Under the pieces are notes generated by a model. That model saw only the letters and a list, made by a program, of their open reading frames with translations, was not told the DNA's origin and did no database searches. Position numbers and translations under genes: made by a program. Shown piece by piece: positions 1 to 5,379 of a stretch of 5,379 nucleotides of DNA. The DNA is from Bacteroidales bacterium (lineage in GTDB: Bacteria > Bacteroidota > Bacteroidia > Bacteroidales > UBA932). The stretch lies in assembly GCA_017429885.1 (NCBI GenBank), contig JAFROA010000465.1, forward strand, positions 1 through 5,379, in the 5' to 3' direction. Every line of letters begins with the position of its first letter. The first letter of the stretch is position 1.

Positions 1-1494
1 CTCGTGTTTCCGGTCGGGAAGAACACCTGATATCACATTCTCAATCCCAACCTTTGAGGCCACTTTACCAGCTCTCTCTGGGTTGTCCCCGGAAATCATG
101 TAAACATCAAGTCCCATCCGCTTCAGTTCCGCCACAGCGGCGGCGGAGGTTTCCTTCACCTCATCCACGAAATCCATCTCAGCTGTAGGTATGACTTCCG
201 CGGCTAATTCTTTGGTGATGGTCCCGGTTTTGTCGAACACGATAGTGTCGATGTCTTTCGCTATTTGGAGAGAATCGGCGTCTTTTATCAGGATTCCTTT
301 GCGGGCGCAGTTACCGATTCCGGCGGTCAGGGCTGTCGGAGTAGCCAGTCCAAGCGAGCATGGGCAGGCAATAACCAGCACTGTGACCATCGAGATGAGC
401 CCCATTGTCACACCATTGTCTGAATGATCCAAGAATATCCAACATAGGAGCGTGACGAGTGAGATTCCTATGATGACAGGAACGAAAACAGCCGCCACCT
501 TGTCTACGGTCTGTTGTATCCTGGCTTTGCTTCCCTGGGCGTCCCTGACCATCCTTATTATGGATGAGAGCATTGTGTCTTTGCCGACTTTCTCTGCCCT
601 CATCACGAAAGAACCTCTCTGGTTCATGGTTCCTGTGAATACTTTCGCTCCTGCTTCTTTGTGGTTGGGAAGAGGCTCACCAGTGAGCATACTCTCGTCC
701 ACAAATGATTCACCTTCAATTACTTCTCCGTCTGCGGGAATCCTCTCTCCCGGATTGACCGCATATGTGTCGCCGGGATTGAGCTTGACTGTTTTGGGCT
801 GTAGTCCAGCGAGACCCCTGATTGCCGAACCGGTGCTTCTTTTCGCCTTTTCCTCAAGCACTCGTCCTATCAGGATGAAGGCTACAATCATTGAGGATGA
901 CTCGAAATAGAGGTGCGGCTCCAGGCCTCTGCTCGTCCATATGGAAGGGAACAGGAGATTGACTATGCTGAATATGTAAGAGATCAGGATGGACAAAGCT
1001 ACGAGGGTGTCCATGCTGGCGCTACCATGCCTGAGCTGCTTCCAGGCTGTGCTGATGAACCTGCGGCCGCACCAGAACACCACTGGTGTCGCAAGAGCCC
1101 AGAGGACATATCCTTTGCCCGGGAAATCATTGAATCCCATACCCAAGAGCATTATGAGGATGGCCAAAACCACGGCGATCCTCATGTCTCTTGTCAGTGA
1201 CCGGAGATAGTCTTCCTGATATCGTTCGGCTTCCGATTCGGCTTCGTCGTCCGAGTCATCTGAATCGTCACCGTCGACAACGATGAGGTCGTAACCGGCG
1301 TCTTGGACGGCTTTCTTTATGTCAGCTGCCGTGACCACCTTTGGATCGTAGTCGACCTGGGCTGAGTTGGAGGCCAAGGACACATTGCAATCCTGCACTC
1401 CTCCAATATTCTTAATAGTGCCTTGAACCCGGGCCACGCATGCGGCACAACCCATTCCGGTGACCGGGAAATTCCTTCTGATTGTTTTTGCCAT
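1..1494 (-). CDS. copA: CPC-type Cu(I)/Ag(I) P-type ATPase lacking most of its N domain (3' end outside window)
   Basis: Inner-membrane P1B-type ATPase, expected to export Cu(I)/Ag(I). Seen in order over 498 residues: a heavy-metal-binding domain with GMGCAAC (Cys16, Cys19); a very acidic linker (about 74-95); hydrophobic segments near 104-121, 129-147, 161-183 and 196-211; an actuator domain with TGEP (271-274); segments near 333-355 and 366-390, the latter holding CPC (377-379), the signature of Cu/Ag pumps; then DKTGTIT with phosphorylated Asp421, and GDN at 469-471. The hinge GDGIND motif and the last two helices would lie beyond the left edge. Odd: Asp421 and the GDN Asp470 are 49 residues apart where about 190 are usual, so the ATP-binding N domain with its HP motif is missing. 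The actuator domain is also about 14 residues short. There is no stop or frameshift. The ATG at 1494 lies 11 bases after the nadD stop, so it is probably co-transcribed with gmk and nadD. Family assignment is firm; activity is doubtful. Confidence 0.9.
   Translation of the reverse strand, partial: MAKTIRRNFPVTGMGCAACVARVQGTIKNIGGVQDCNVSLASNSAQVDYDPKVVTAADIKKAVQDAGYDLIVVDGDDSDDSDDEAESEAERYQEDYLRSLTRDMRIAVVLAILIMLLGMGFNDFPGKGYVLWALATPVVFWCGRRFISTAWKQLRHGSASMDTLVALSILISYIFSIVNLLFPSIWTSRGLEPHLYFESSSMIVAFILIGRVLEEKAKRSTGSAIRGLAGLQPKTVKLNPGDTYAVNPGERIPADGEVIEGESFVDESMLTGEPLPNHKEAGAKVFTGTMNQRGSFVMRAEKVGKDTMLSSIIRMVRDAQGSKARIQQTVDKVAAVFVPVIIGISLVTLLCWIFLDHSDNGVTMGLISMVTVLVIACPCSLGLATPTALTAGIGNCARKGILIKDADSLQIAKDIDTIVFDKTGTITKELAAEVIPTAEMDFVDEVKETSAAAVAELKRMGLDVYMISGDNPERAGKVASKVGIENVISGVLPDRKHE
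172..213 (-). other. Junction where the ATPase N domain should be
   Basis: Residues 428-441 of the copper ATPase directly link the phosphorylation motif DKTGTIT (421-427) to the C-terminal part of the P domain (FVDEVKETS, then GLDVYMISGDN). In CopA-family pumps this point normally holds a nucleotide-binding domain of roughly 120-140 residues. The frame is kept across the junction. The size of the missing piece is my estimate from knowledge of the family, not from an alignment. Confidence 0.7.
775..789 (-). other. Shortened segment in the ATPase actuator domain
   Basis: Residues 236-240 of the copper ATPase read V-K-L-N-P, joining LQPKTV directly to NPGDTYAVNPGERIPADG. Family members usually have about 14 more residues here, a hairpin of the type V-x-R-x-G-x-x-x-x-V-P-I-x-x-V, before the PGD motif. 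The change is in frame. The estimate rests on remembered family sequences. Confidence 0.55.
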
Positions 1495-1505
1495 AATCGT
1501 TTGGG

Positions 1506-2144
1506 TTACATCATCCACTCCGACATATCCTTTCCTGCAGCTAATCCTTCCCTTATTTGAGTCGAGGATATGTCCACGATAGGAGCGTCTATTATCTTGA
1601 TGTTATAGGTGTCTCTCAAGGTCTCCTCAAGGCTTCTGCGTCCCTCTTCCGCATATTCGTTAGAGTCAAGGACGTAAGGGGCGGGCAGGTGGCGGCATTC
1701 CTCTATCAGTTTGTCCTTGATCGCGTTGAGGTCATACCCTTTCCGGGGATAGACCGCTACCCCGTAGTCCGACAAGATCCTTTGGAAGTCCCTCCAGCGG
1801 TGGATGTTCTCAAGATTATCAGCCCCGACCACAAGTGTGAAATCGTTTTCCGGCTCCCTTTGCCTCAGGGCGTCAAGAGTTTGTATGGTATATTGCGGCG
1901 GAGGCATGCGAAGCTCGATGTCATCCACCCACACATGAAGCTCGGGATGGCGCTTGACGGCATCGATAGCGGCCTTGTAACGGTCTTCAGCCGTCTCCGC
2001 CCTGACCGACTCCTTGATGGGGTTCTTAGGGGAGACCACCAGATAGACCCAATCATATTCCTCCTCTTGGGTCAGGCGTTCCATGATCGCCTGATGGCCG
2101 ATGTGGAGGGGATTGAAAGAACCGGAATATACCGCTATTCTCAT
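1506..2144 (-). CDS. nadD: Nicotinate-nucleotide adenylyltransferase
   Basis: Cytoplasmic enzyme of NAD synthesis that joins nicotinate mononucleotide and ATP to give deamido-NAD and pyrophosphate. The 212-residue protein opens with the nucleotidyltransferase fold signature GSFNPLHIGH, whose HxGH (His14, His17) binds the ATP phosphates. SPKNPIK follows at 38-44, VGADN at 106-110 with a following W, and the closing ISSTxIR-type motif SSTQIR at 193-198. All are as expected for NadD, and the length is close to that of the family. The ATG at 2144 shares its A with the gmk stop codon (TGATG), which points to translational coupling. The copper ATPase follows after 11 bases. No separate promoter is apparent. 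Long open frames on the opposite strand are shadows of this gene. Confidence 0.96.
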   Translation of the reverse strand: MRIAVYSGSFNPLHIGHQAIMERLTQEEEYDWVYLVVSPKNPIKESVRAETAEDRYKAAIDAVKRHPELHVWVDDIELRMPPPQYTIQTLDALRQREPENDFTLVVGADNLENIHRWRDFQRILSDYGVAVYPRKGYDLNAIKDKLIEECRHLPAPYVLDSNEYAEEGRRSLEETLRDTYNIKIIDAPIVDISSTQIREGLAAGKDMSEWMM

Positions 2145-2740
2145 CAGATGAAGGTTGAGTAGTTAAGCCTGCCGTCGTCAAGAAAATCCTCCACTACCTT
2201 CTCGGATTCGGCGAAGGCGGTGTTAAGGTCGTCGTTTACGAGAATATAGTCAAACTCAGGGGCATACGCTATCTCTTCCTCAGCCTTTGCGACCCTCTCC
2301 TCGATAGCTTCCGGTGAGTCTGTGCCGCGCTTGATTAGCCTCTCTCTAAGCACCTCCACAGATGGGGCCTTGATGAAAACAGACAGGGCGGCATCGCCGA
2401 AATATTTCTTAAGGTTGACCCCACCTTTCACATCCACATCGAACACAATCACGTGGCCAGCTTTCCATATTCGCTCGCACTCTGACTTCAAGGTACCGTA
2501 GAACCGTCCTTCGTAGACCTCCTCAAACTCCACGAATTTGTCCTCTTCGATAAGCTGGCGGAACTCTTCCACGGAGAGGAAGTAGTACTCTCTGCCGTGC
2601 TTCTCCTCACCTCTGGGTGCCCTGGAAGTGGCTGAGACCGAGAATTCCATCGAGTCGGGATATATCCCGAGGATATGGTTCACGATTGTGCTTTTTCCGG
2701 ATCCGGACGGTGCCGAGAAGATCAATACCTTATTGTCCAT
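2144..2740 (-). CDS. gmk: Guanylate kinase
   Basis: Cytoplasmic kinase converting GMP to GDP with ATP, in purine nucleotide synthesis and recycling. The 198-residue protein starts MDNKVLIFSAPSGSGKST, with the P-loop at about 10-18. SATSRAPRGEE (36-46) and YEGRFYGT (76-83) supply the GMP-binding region, DVKGG follows at 103-107, the arginine-rich lid (ERLIKRGTDS) lies at 133-142, and VNDDL is at 168-172. Length is normal for bacterial Gmk. I chose the ATG at 2740: the open frame extends 9 codons upstream to a TTG at 2767, but that TTG lies inside the predicted -7 box and would leave no leader. It is the first gene of the gmk-nadD-ATPase run and overlaps nadD by one base. Confidence 0.96.
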   Translation of the reverse strand: MDNKVLIFSAPSGSGKSTIVNHILGIYPDSMEFSVSATSRAPRGEEKHGREYYFLSVEEFRQLIEEDKFVEFEEVYEGRFYGTLKSECERIWKAGHVIVFDVDVKGGVNLKKYFGDAALSVFIKAPSVEVLRERLIKRGTDSPEAIEERVAKAEEEIAYAPEFDYILVNDDLNTAFAESEKVVEDFLDDGRLNYSTFI

Positions 2741-2762
2741 GTGGCGATTCTCTTTATTATTC

Positions 2763-2784
2763 CACAAAAATAACTATTTTTGTG
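2763..2784. repeat. 22-bp palindrome in the divergent gmk/small-gene promoter region
   Basis: Two perfectly complementary 10-base arms, CACAAAAATA and TATTTTTGTG, flank a 2-base centre (AC). Each arm contains a TAnnTTTG element, so the palindrome lays mirror-image -7 boxes on the two strands. It may simply reflect divergent promoters, or it may also be an operator for a dimeric regulator such as the adjacent ribbon-helix-helix-like protein (inference). It is AT-rich and too near both gene starts to be a terminator. Confidence 0.75.
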
Positions 2785-2796
2785 ATAATCAGTCAA
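2765..2796 (-). promoter_or_regulatory. Predicted Bacteroidota-type promoter for gmk-nadD-ATPase
   Basis: On the minus strand a TTG (2796-2794) is followed after 21 bases by TATTTTTG (2772-2765), an exact match to the Bacteroidota -7 element TAnnTTTG at a normal distance from a -33 TTTG-like element. Transcription would start near 2759-2761, giving gmk a leader of about 20 bases. Prediction from motif and spacing only. Confidence 0.6.
2775..2782 (+). promoter_or_regulatory. Predicted -7 box for the small plus-strand gene
   Basis: TATTTTTG matches TAnnTTTG on the plus strand. I see no good -33 TTTG at the right distance upstream. Transcription would begin near 2787-2789. That leaves fewer than 10 bases before the ATG at 2796 but about 31 before the TTG at 2820. 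Confidence 0.4.
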
Positions 2797-2819
2797 TGAT
2801 TGTCCTAACACTTCAAGTC

Positions 2820-3053
2820 TTGGCACGAAAGAAAAAACAAGCTCCGGCAGTAGGTCCGGACATATTCCAAAAGAGCAAGGAGGCGCTGCGTCGGCGTCAC
2901 CGTCAAGTTATTTATTTGAATGACAGTGAGATGGCCGCAGTAAAGGAGTATTGCGACCGTTTCGGGATCAAGGCTCGCTCGGCTATATTCAGGGAGGCTA
3001 CAATGGAGACAATCCTGTCTCAGCTCTCTGACAGCCACCCGACTCTTTTCTAA
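2820..3053 (+). CDS. Small basic ribbon-helix-helix-like protein, function unknown
   Basis: I do not recognise a named gene. From a TTG start at 2820 the protein has 77 residues; an in-frame ATG at 2796 would add 8 mostly hydrophobic residues (MIVLTLQV). I prefer the TTG because it gives the typical basic start MARKKK and a reasonable leader after the predicted -7 box. The N-terminal third is strongly basic (RKKK at 3-6, RRRHR at 24-28). Then comes a short strand (QVIYLN, 29-34), a helix (about 35-48), a turn (GIKARS) and a second helix (about 55-69). That is the order of the ribbon-helix-helix (CopG/MetJ-like) DNA-binding fold. It may be a small chromosomal DNA-binding protein, possibly acting on the palindrome just upstream; a mobilization accessory protein is less likely with no mobile genes nearby. 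Its TAA overlaps the stop of the convergent zinc peptidase. It reads as a real gene rather than a shadow because no other frame here encodes a known protein. Confidence 0.7.
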   Translation: MARKKKQAPAVGPDIFQKSKEALRRRHRQVIYLNDSEMAAVKEYCDRFGIKARSAIFREATMETILSQLSDSHPTLF

Positions 3054-3730
3054 CGGCGGTTTGCCAAACTCAGGTAGTAAAGAAGCGTGGCGAGAGATCC
3101 GATCGCCGCGATGACGTAGGTTAGAGCCGCCCATTTGAGAGCGTCTACAGCCATCGGTTTCGTCTCATAATTAGTGATTCCGGCGCTCTGAAGCCATGAG
3201 ACCGCCCTGCTGCTGGCGTTGAATTCGACGGGAAGGGTTATGAAACTGAAGAGAGTGGTCATAGCGAACAAGGCTATTCCCAACCAAAGAAGCGCAGGGG
3301 TAATCTCGACCAGAAGGACACCTCCAAGAAGCACCCATTGCACCCATTTGCTTGAGAAACTGACTACAGGGACTAGCGCTGTGCGAAGCTTCAGGGGAGC
3401 GTATCCTTTAGCGTGCTGGAGCACGTGGCCGCACTCGTGGGCGGCTACTGCGGCAGCCGCTATACTCCTCTGGCCATAGACAGACTCGCTGAGGTTCACG
3501 GTCTTTGTCTGGGGATTGTAGTGGTCGGTCAGCTTGCCGGGGACACATGTCACCTGCACATCCGTTATACCATTGTCCGAGAGCATCTTCCTCGCTACTT
3601 CAGCGCCTGTCATCCCGTTTGAGGTAAGGACTTTCGAATACTCATCAAACCTGCTGTTGAGCCTCGCCTGCACGATGTAGCTCAAGATCATCACAAGGCC
3701 GGTTATCAGCCAAATCAATCCGTAACTCAT
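3050..3730 (-). CDS. Membrane zinc metallopeptidase, YugP / Zn_peptidase_2 family
   Basis: Predicted membrane-embedded zinc protease of 226 residues; substrate unknown, membrane protein quality control is plausible. It has an N-terminal membrane anchor (about 4-20) and a soluble part with NGMTGAEVARKML (38-50), characteristic of the family. VNLSESVYGQRS comes before the catalytic helix, which contains HECGH (98-102): the two His bind zinc and Glu99 is the catalytic base. LPVEFNASSRA (166-176) follows, where Glu169 is a likely third ligand (inference). Further hydrophobic segments are near 118-140, 146-165 and 202-222. Length and layout match the family of about 230 residues. The ATG at 3730 fits a predicted -7 box at 3748-3755. 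It is divergent from alr and overlaps the convergent small gene by 4 bases at the stops. Confidence 0.93.
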   Translation of the reverse strand: MSYGLIWLITGLVMILSYIVQARLNSRFDEYSKVLTSNGMTGAEVARKMLSDNGITDVQVTCVPGKLTDHYNPQTKTVNLSESVYGQRSIAAAAVAAHECGHVLQHAKGYAPLKLRTALVPVVSFSSKWVQWVLLGGVLLVEITPALLWLGIALFAMTTLFSFITLPVEFNASSRAVSWLQSAGITNYETKPMAVDALKWAALTYVIAAIGSLATLLYYLSLANRR

Positions 3731-3747
3731 AATAGTTTTTTAATTCT

Positions 3748-3755
3748 CAAATATA
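3748..3755 (-). promoter_or_regulatory. Predicted -7 box for the zinc peptidase gene
   Basis: On the minus strand TATATTTG matches TAnnTTTG and lies 17 bases before the ATG at 3730, implying a leader of only about 12-14 bases. No clear -33 TTTG is seen about 20 bases further upstream, so support is modest. Confidence 0.4.
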
Positions 3756-3788
3756 GCTATTTTCGTACCGATATTGTCAGAAAAGCAG

Positions 3789-3796
3789 TAAATTTG
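3789..3796 (+). promoter_or_regulatory. Predicted -7 box for alr
   Basis: TAAATTTG on the plus strand matches TAnnTTTG and ends 21 bases before the alr ATG, implying a leader of about 15 bases. The -33 element is poor: a TTTCG at 3761-3765 is slightly too far, and a TTG at 3774-3776 is too close. Confidence 0.45.
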
Positions 3797-3817
3797 TAAG
3801 AATTATCTCATCGCGGG

Positions 3818-4933
3818 ATGTCAAACAAAGAGACAGATTTCTCGAGGCTGGAACTCAATCTTCCGAATTGCCTTGACAACTACAGGTACTTCAGGTCGAA
3901 GCTTCACCGCTCGACAAAGATGCTTGTGCTCGTCAAGGCCAACGCCTATGGACACGGTGCCGTTGAGTTCGCTCTTATGATGCAGAATGCGGGTGCGGAT
4001 TATCTCGCCGTCGCTCTACCGGTCGAGGGAATCGAGCTCAGGCAGGCTGGTATAAGTCTTCCTATCCTTGTCCTCACAGCGGGTACCGACTTCTTTGACG
4101 AGATTATTGACAATCATCTCGAGCCCGGAATCCCTAACATGTTCACCCTCAAGGCTCTTGTGAGGGTTCTCCAGTCGAGGGGGATAAAGGGTTTCCCGAT
4201 TCATCTGAAACTGGATACCGGTATGCATCGTCTTGGTTTCATGACAAGTGAGCTCCCTGATCTAATGGACTATCTTGAGGAGTGCCAGGAGGTCAGGATC
4301 AAGTCGATATACTCTCATCTATGTGTGGCGGAGGATCCGGAAATGGATTCGTTCACATTGGGTCAGGCCCGGCTCTTTGAGCGTAATGCCGCATTGATAG
4401 AGGACACGATAGGTTATCATCCTTTGTACCATCTTCTTAATTCGGCTGGTATCGAGCGTTTCCCCCAATTCCAGTATGATATGGTTCGTCTTGGAGTTGG
4501 AATATACGGAATAAGCGCCTTGCCTGGCACTCGTCTGAAACCAGTCGCGTCATTAAAAGTCAAAATACTGCAAATCAAGGAATTGAAGCCTGAAGATGGG
4601 GCTATCGGGTATGGTCAGCATGGCCTTATCGCTTCTGCGGGTACCAGGATCGCCACGATTCCTGTCGGATACGCTGACGGCATCGATCGCCATCTTGGAT
4701 GCGGAAGGGCGAGTTTCAACCTGAACGGACACAGGGTCCCTACAATCGGTAATATCTGCATGGACATGTGCATGCTTGATGTCACGGGTGTCGAATGCGG
4801 GGTGGGGGACACAGTGACTATATTCGGTGAGGATCCTACGGTCACCGAAATTGCTGATATTCTTGGGACAATTCCCTATGAGATAATGACTTCCGTGCCT
4901 AGAAGGATAGAGCGCGTGATAGTGCGCCGTTAG
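3818..4933 (+). CDS. alr: Alanine racemase, stand-alone
   Basis: PLP-dependent cytoplasmic enzyme interconverting L- and D-alanine, supplying D-alanine for peptidoglycan. The 371-residue protein is full length for a single-domain Alr. VKANAYGHG at 39-47 holds the PLP-binding Lys40, and HRLGF at 137-141 holds Arg138. SHL follows at 166-168, NSAGIERFP at 208-216, and MVRLGVGIYG at 222-231 with the PLP-ring Arg224. GYGQ (264-267) holds the second catalytic base Tyr265, GYADG (284-288) has Tyr285, and NICMD (312-316) is the substrate-side motif. All key residues are present. The ATG at 3818 gives a normal N terminus. In many Bacteroidales, alanine racemase is the C-terminal half of a MurF-Alr fusion; this copy has no MurF domain and no murF beside it. 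It is divergent from the zinc peptidase and overlaps the convergent DJ-1 gene by 4 bases at the stops. Confidence 0.95.
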   Translation: MSNKETDFSRLELNLPNCLDNYRYFRSKLHRSTKMLVLVKANAYGHGAVEFALMMQNAGADYLAVALPVEGIELRQAGISLPILVLTAGTDFFDEIIDNHLEPGIPNMFTLKALVRVLQSRGIKGFPIHLKLDTGMHRLGFMTSELPDLMDYLEECQEVRIKSIYSHLCVAEDPEMDSFTLGQARLFERNAALIEDTIGYHPLYHLLNSAGIERFPQFQYDMVRLGVGIYGISALPGTRLKPVASLKVKILQIKELKPEDGAIGYGQHGLIASAGTRIATIPVGYADGIDRHLGCGRASFNLNGHRVPTIGNICMDMCMLDVTGVECGVGDTVTIFGEDPTVTEIADILGTIPYEIMTSVPRRIERVIVRR

Positions 4934-5379
4934 GCAAGCAGACCAGCGAAGACTTTCTCGGCCACCTCGTTACCCTTAACTTTACGGATAATCTCCAAAG
5001 CGAATCTCACCGCGCAACCAGGGCCTCGGCCTGTTATCAGGTTGCCGTCGGTCACGGCCGGTTCCCCGGTGTATTCCGCTCCCTCATTCATTAGAGCCTC
5101 CTCGAAGCCATCGTAGCATGTGAACTTCTTTCCCTCGAGATTTGGAAGTTTGGAGGCGACCAGGCCAGGAGCGGCGCAAATTGCTGCCACAGTGCCCCCA
5201 TTTGTGAAATGCTCCCTCATCTGTTCCATCAGATAGAAGTCCTCCGCAAGATTCTTCGCTCCGGGCATACCTCCGGGGAAAATCATCACATCCTCGGGAC
5301 CGGACCCCGGGATCTGGCAACCATCGAATTCATCCCTGGGACAGTCGGCCACAACCGGGACGCCATGAGCACCGAGGAC
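4930..5379 (-). CDS. DJ-1/PfpI family protein (N terminus outside window)
   Basis: Member of the DJ-1/ThiJ/PfpI group, cytoplasmic proteins linked to oxidative or glyoxal stress defence; the exact activity cannot be told from sequence. The window holds 149 C-terminal residues; about 40 are missing beyond the right edge. From the edge the frame reads VLGAHGVPVVAD, then DVMIFPGGMPGAKNL, then the nucleophile elbow AICAAP with the reactive Cys68 of the fragment. KKFTCYDGFEE follows, then DGNLITGRGPG and FALEIIRKVKG, ending AEKVFAGLLA. This order is that of the DJ-1/YajL subgroup. The conserved Glu that pairs with the Cys would lie outside. A GTG at 5352 is not the start, because family similarity continues upstream of it. 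Its TAA overlaps the alr stop by 4 bases, so the two genes converge without a terminator between them. Confidence 0.92.
   Translation of the reverse strand, partial: VLGAHGVPVVADCPRDEFDGCQIPGSGPEDVMIFPGGMPGAKNLAEDFYLMEQMREHFTNGGTVAAICAAPGLVASKLPNLEGKKFTCYDGFEEALMNEGAEYTGEPAVTDGNLITGRGPGCAVRFALEIIRKVKGNEVAEKVFAGLLA

Noticed and set aside
1..220. A frameshift or stop as the cause of the short ATPase P domain
   Set aside because: I translated the reverse strand from 1494 to 1 and the frame is continuous, with GDN and later P-domain sequence in the same frame as DKTGT.
452..910. Plus-strand open frame of 152 codons opposite the copper ATPase
   Set aside because: It lies wholly antisense to the ATPase membrane and actuator regions; its hydrophobic composition mirrors the opposing codons and it has no recognisable family features.
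1557..2162. Open frame of 201 codons on the plus strand opposite nadD
   Set aside because: It is antisense to a clear NadD with all its motifs, shows no recognisable domain, and is best explained as a codon-usage shadow.
2741..2767. Upstream TTG start for gmk adding 9 residues
   Set aside because: The TTG overlaps the predicted -7 box, and the ATG at 2740 gives the standard Gmk N terminus just before the P-loop.
2763..2784. The 22-bp palindrome as a transcription terminator
   Set aside because: It is AT-rich, lies between two divergent starts rather than after a gene, and matches promoter elements on both strands.
2628..2795. Longer N terminus for the small plus-strand protein
   Set aside because: This extension runs antisense through the start of gmk and through the palindromic promoter; nothing in it looks like protein sequence.
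5084..5320. Alternative minus-strand frame of 78 codons inside the DJ-1 gene
   Set aside because: It is out of frame with an unmistakable DJ-1/PfpI protein and has no features of its own.

Overview
The window carries six genes and looks like ordinary chromosome from a Bacteroidota member, most likely Bacteroidales (a Muribaculaceae-like gut lineage is my guess). The grounds are protein family resemblance, the lack of clear Shine-Dalgarno sequences, and several intergenic matches to the Bacteroidota -7 promoter element TAnnTTTG. I see no tRNA, rRNA, CRISPR array, transposase or integrase.

Layout. On the minus strand, positions 2740 down to 1 hold a tight run: gmk (guanylate kinase), nadD (nicotinate-nucleotide adenylyltransferase) and a CPC-type copper P-type ATPase that runs off the left edge. 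gmk and nadD share one base (TGATG), and the ATPase starts 11 bases after nadD, so one transcript from a promoter near 2765-2796 is likely. On the plus strand, diverging from gmk, is a small basic protein of about 77 residues with a ribbon-helix-helix-like pattern. A 22-bp palindrome lies between the two genes and places a -7 box on each strand. Next come a minus-strand membrane zinc peptidase of the YugP type (3050-3730) and, divergent from it, a plus-strand stand-alone alanine racemase (3818-4933). The right edge holds most of a minus-strand DJ-1/PfpI family protein. Both convergent gene pairs overlap by four bases at their stop codons, leaving no room for a terminator between them.

Roles. 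gmk (GMP to GDP), nadD (NAD synthesis) and alr (D-alanine for peptidoglycan) are housekeeping. The zinc peptidase and the DJ-1 protein probably serve membrane and protein or metabolite quality control. The copper ATPase would export Cu(I) or Ag(I).

The main oddity is in that ATPase. Its frame is open for all 498 visible residues, and the metal-binding, CPC, TGE, DKTGT and GDN motifs are present. However, only 49 residues separate the phosphorylated aspartate from the GDN aspartate, where about 190 are usual. The ATP-binding N domain is therefore essentially absent. A second in-frame shortening of about 14 residues is seen in the actuator domain. This could be a real reduced pump, a decaying gene or an assembly collapse; the sequence alone cannot decide. 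I found no convincing wholly new multi-gene system here.
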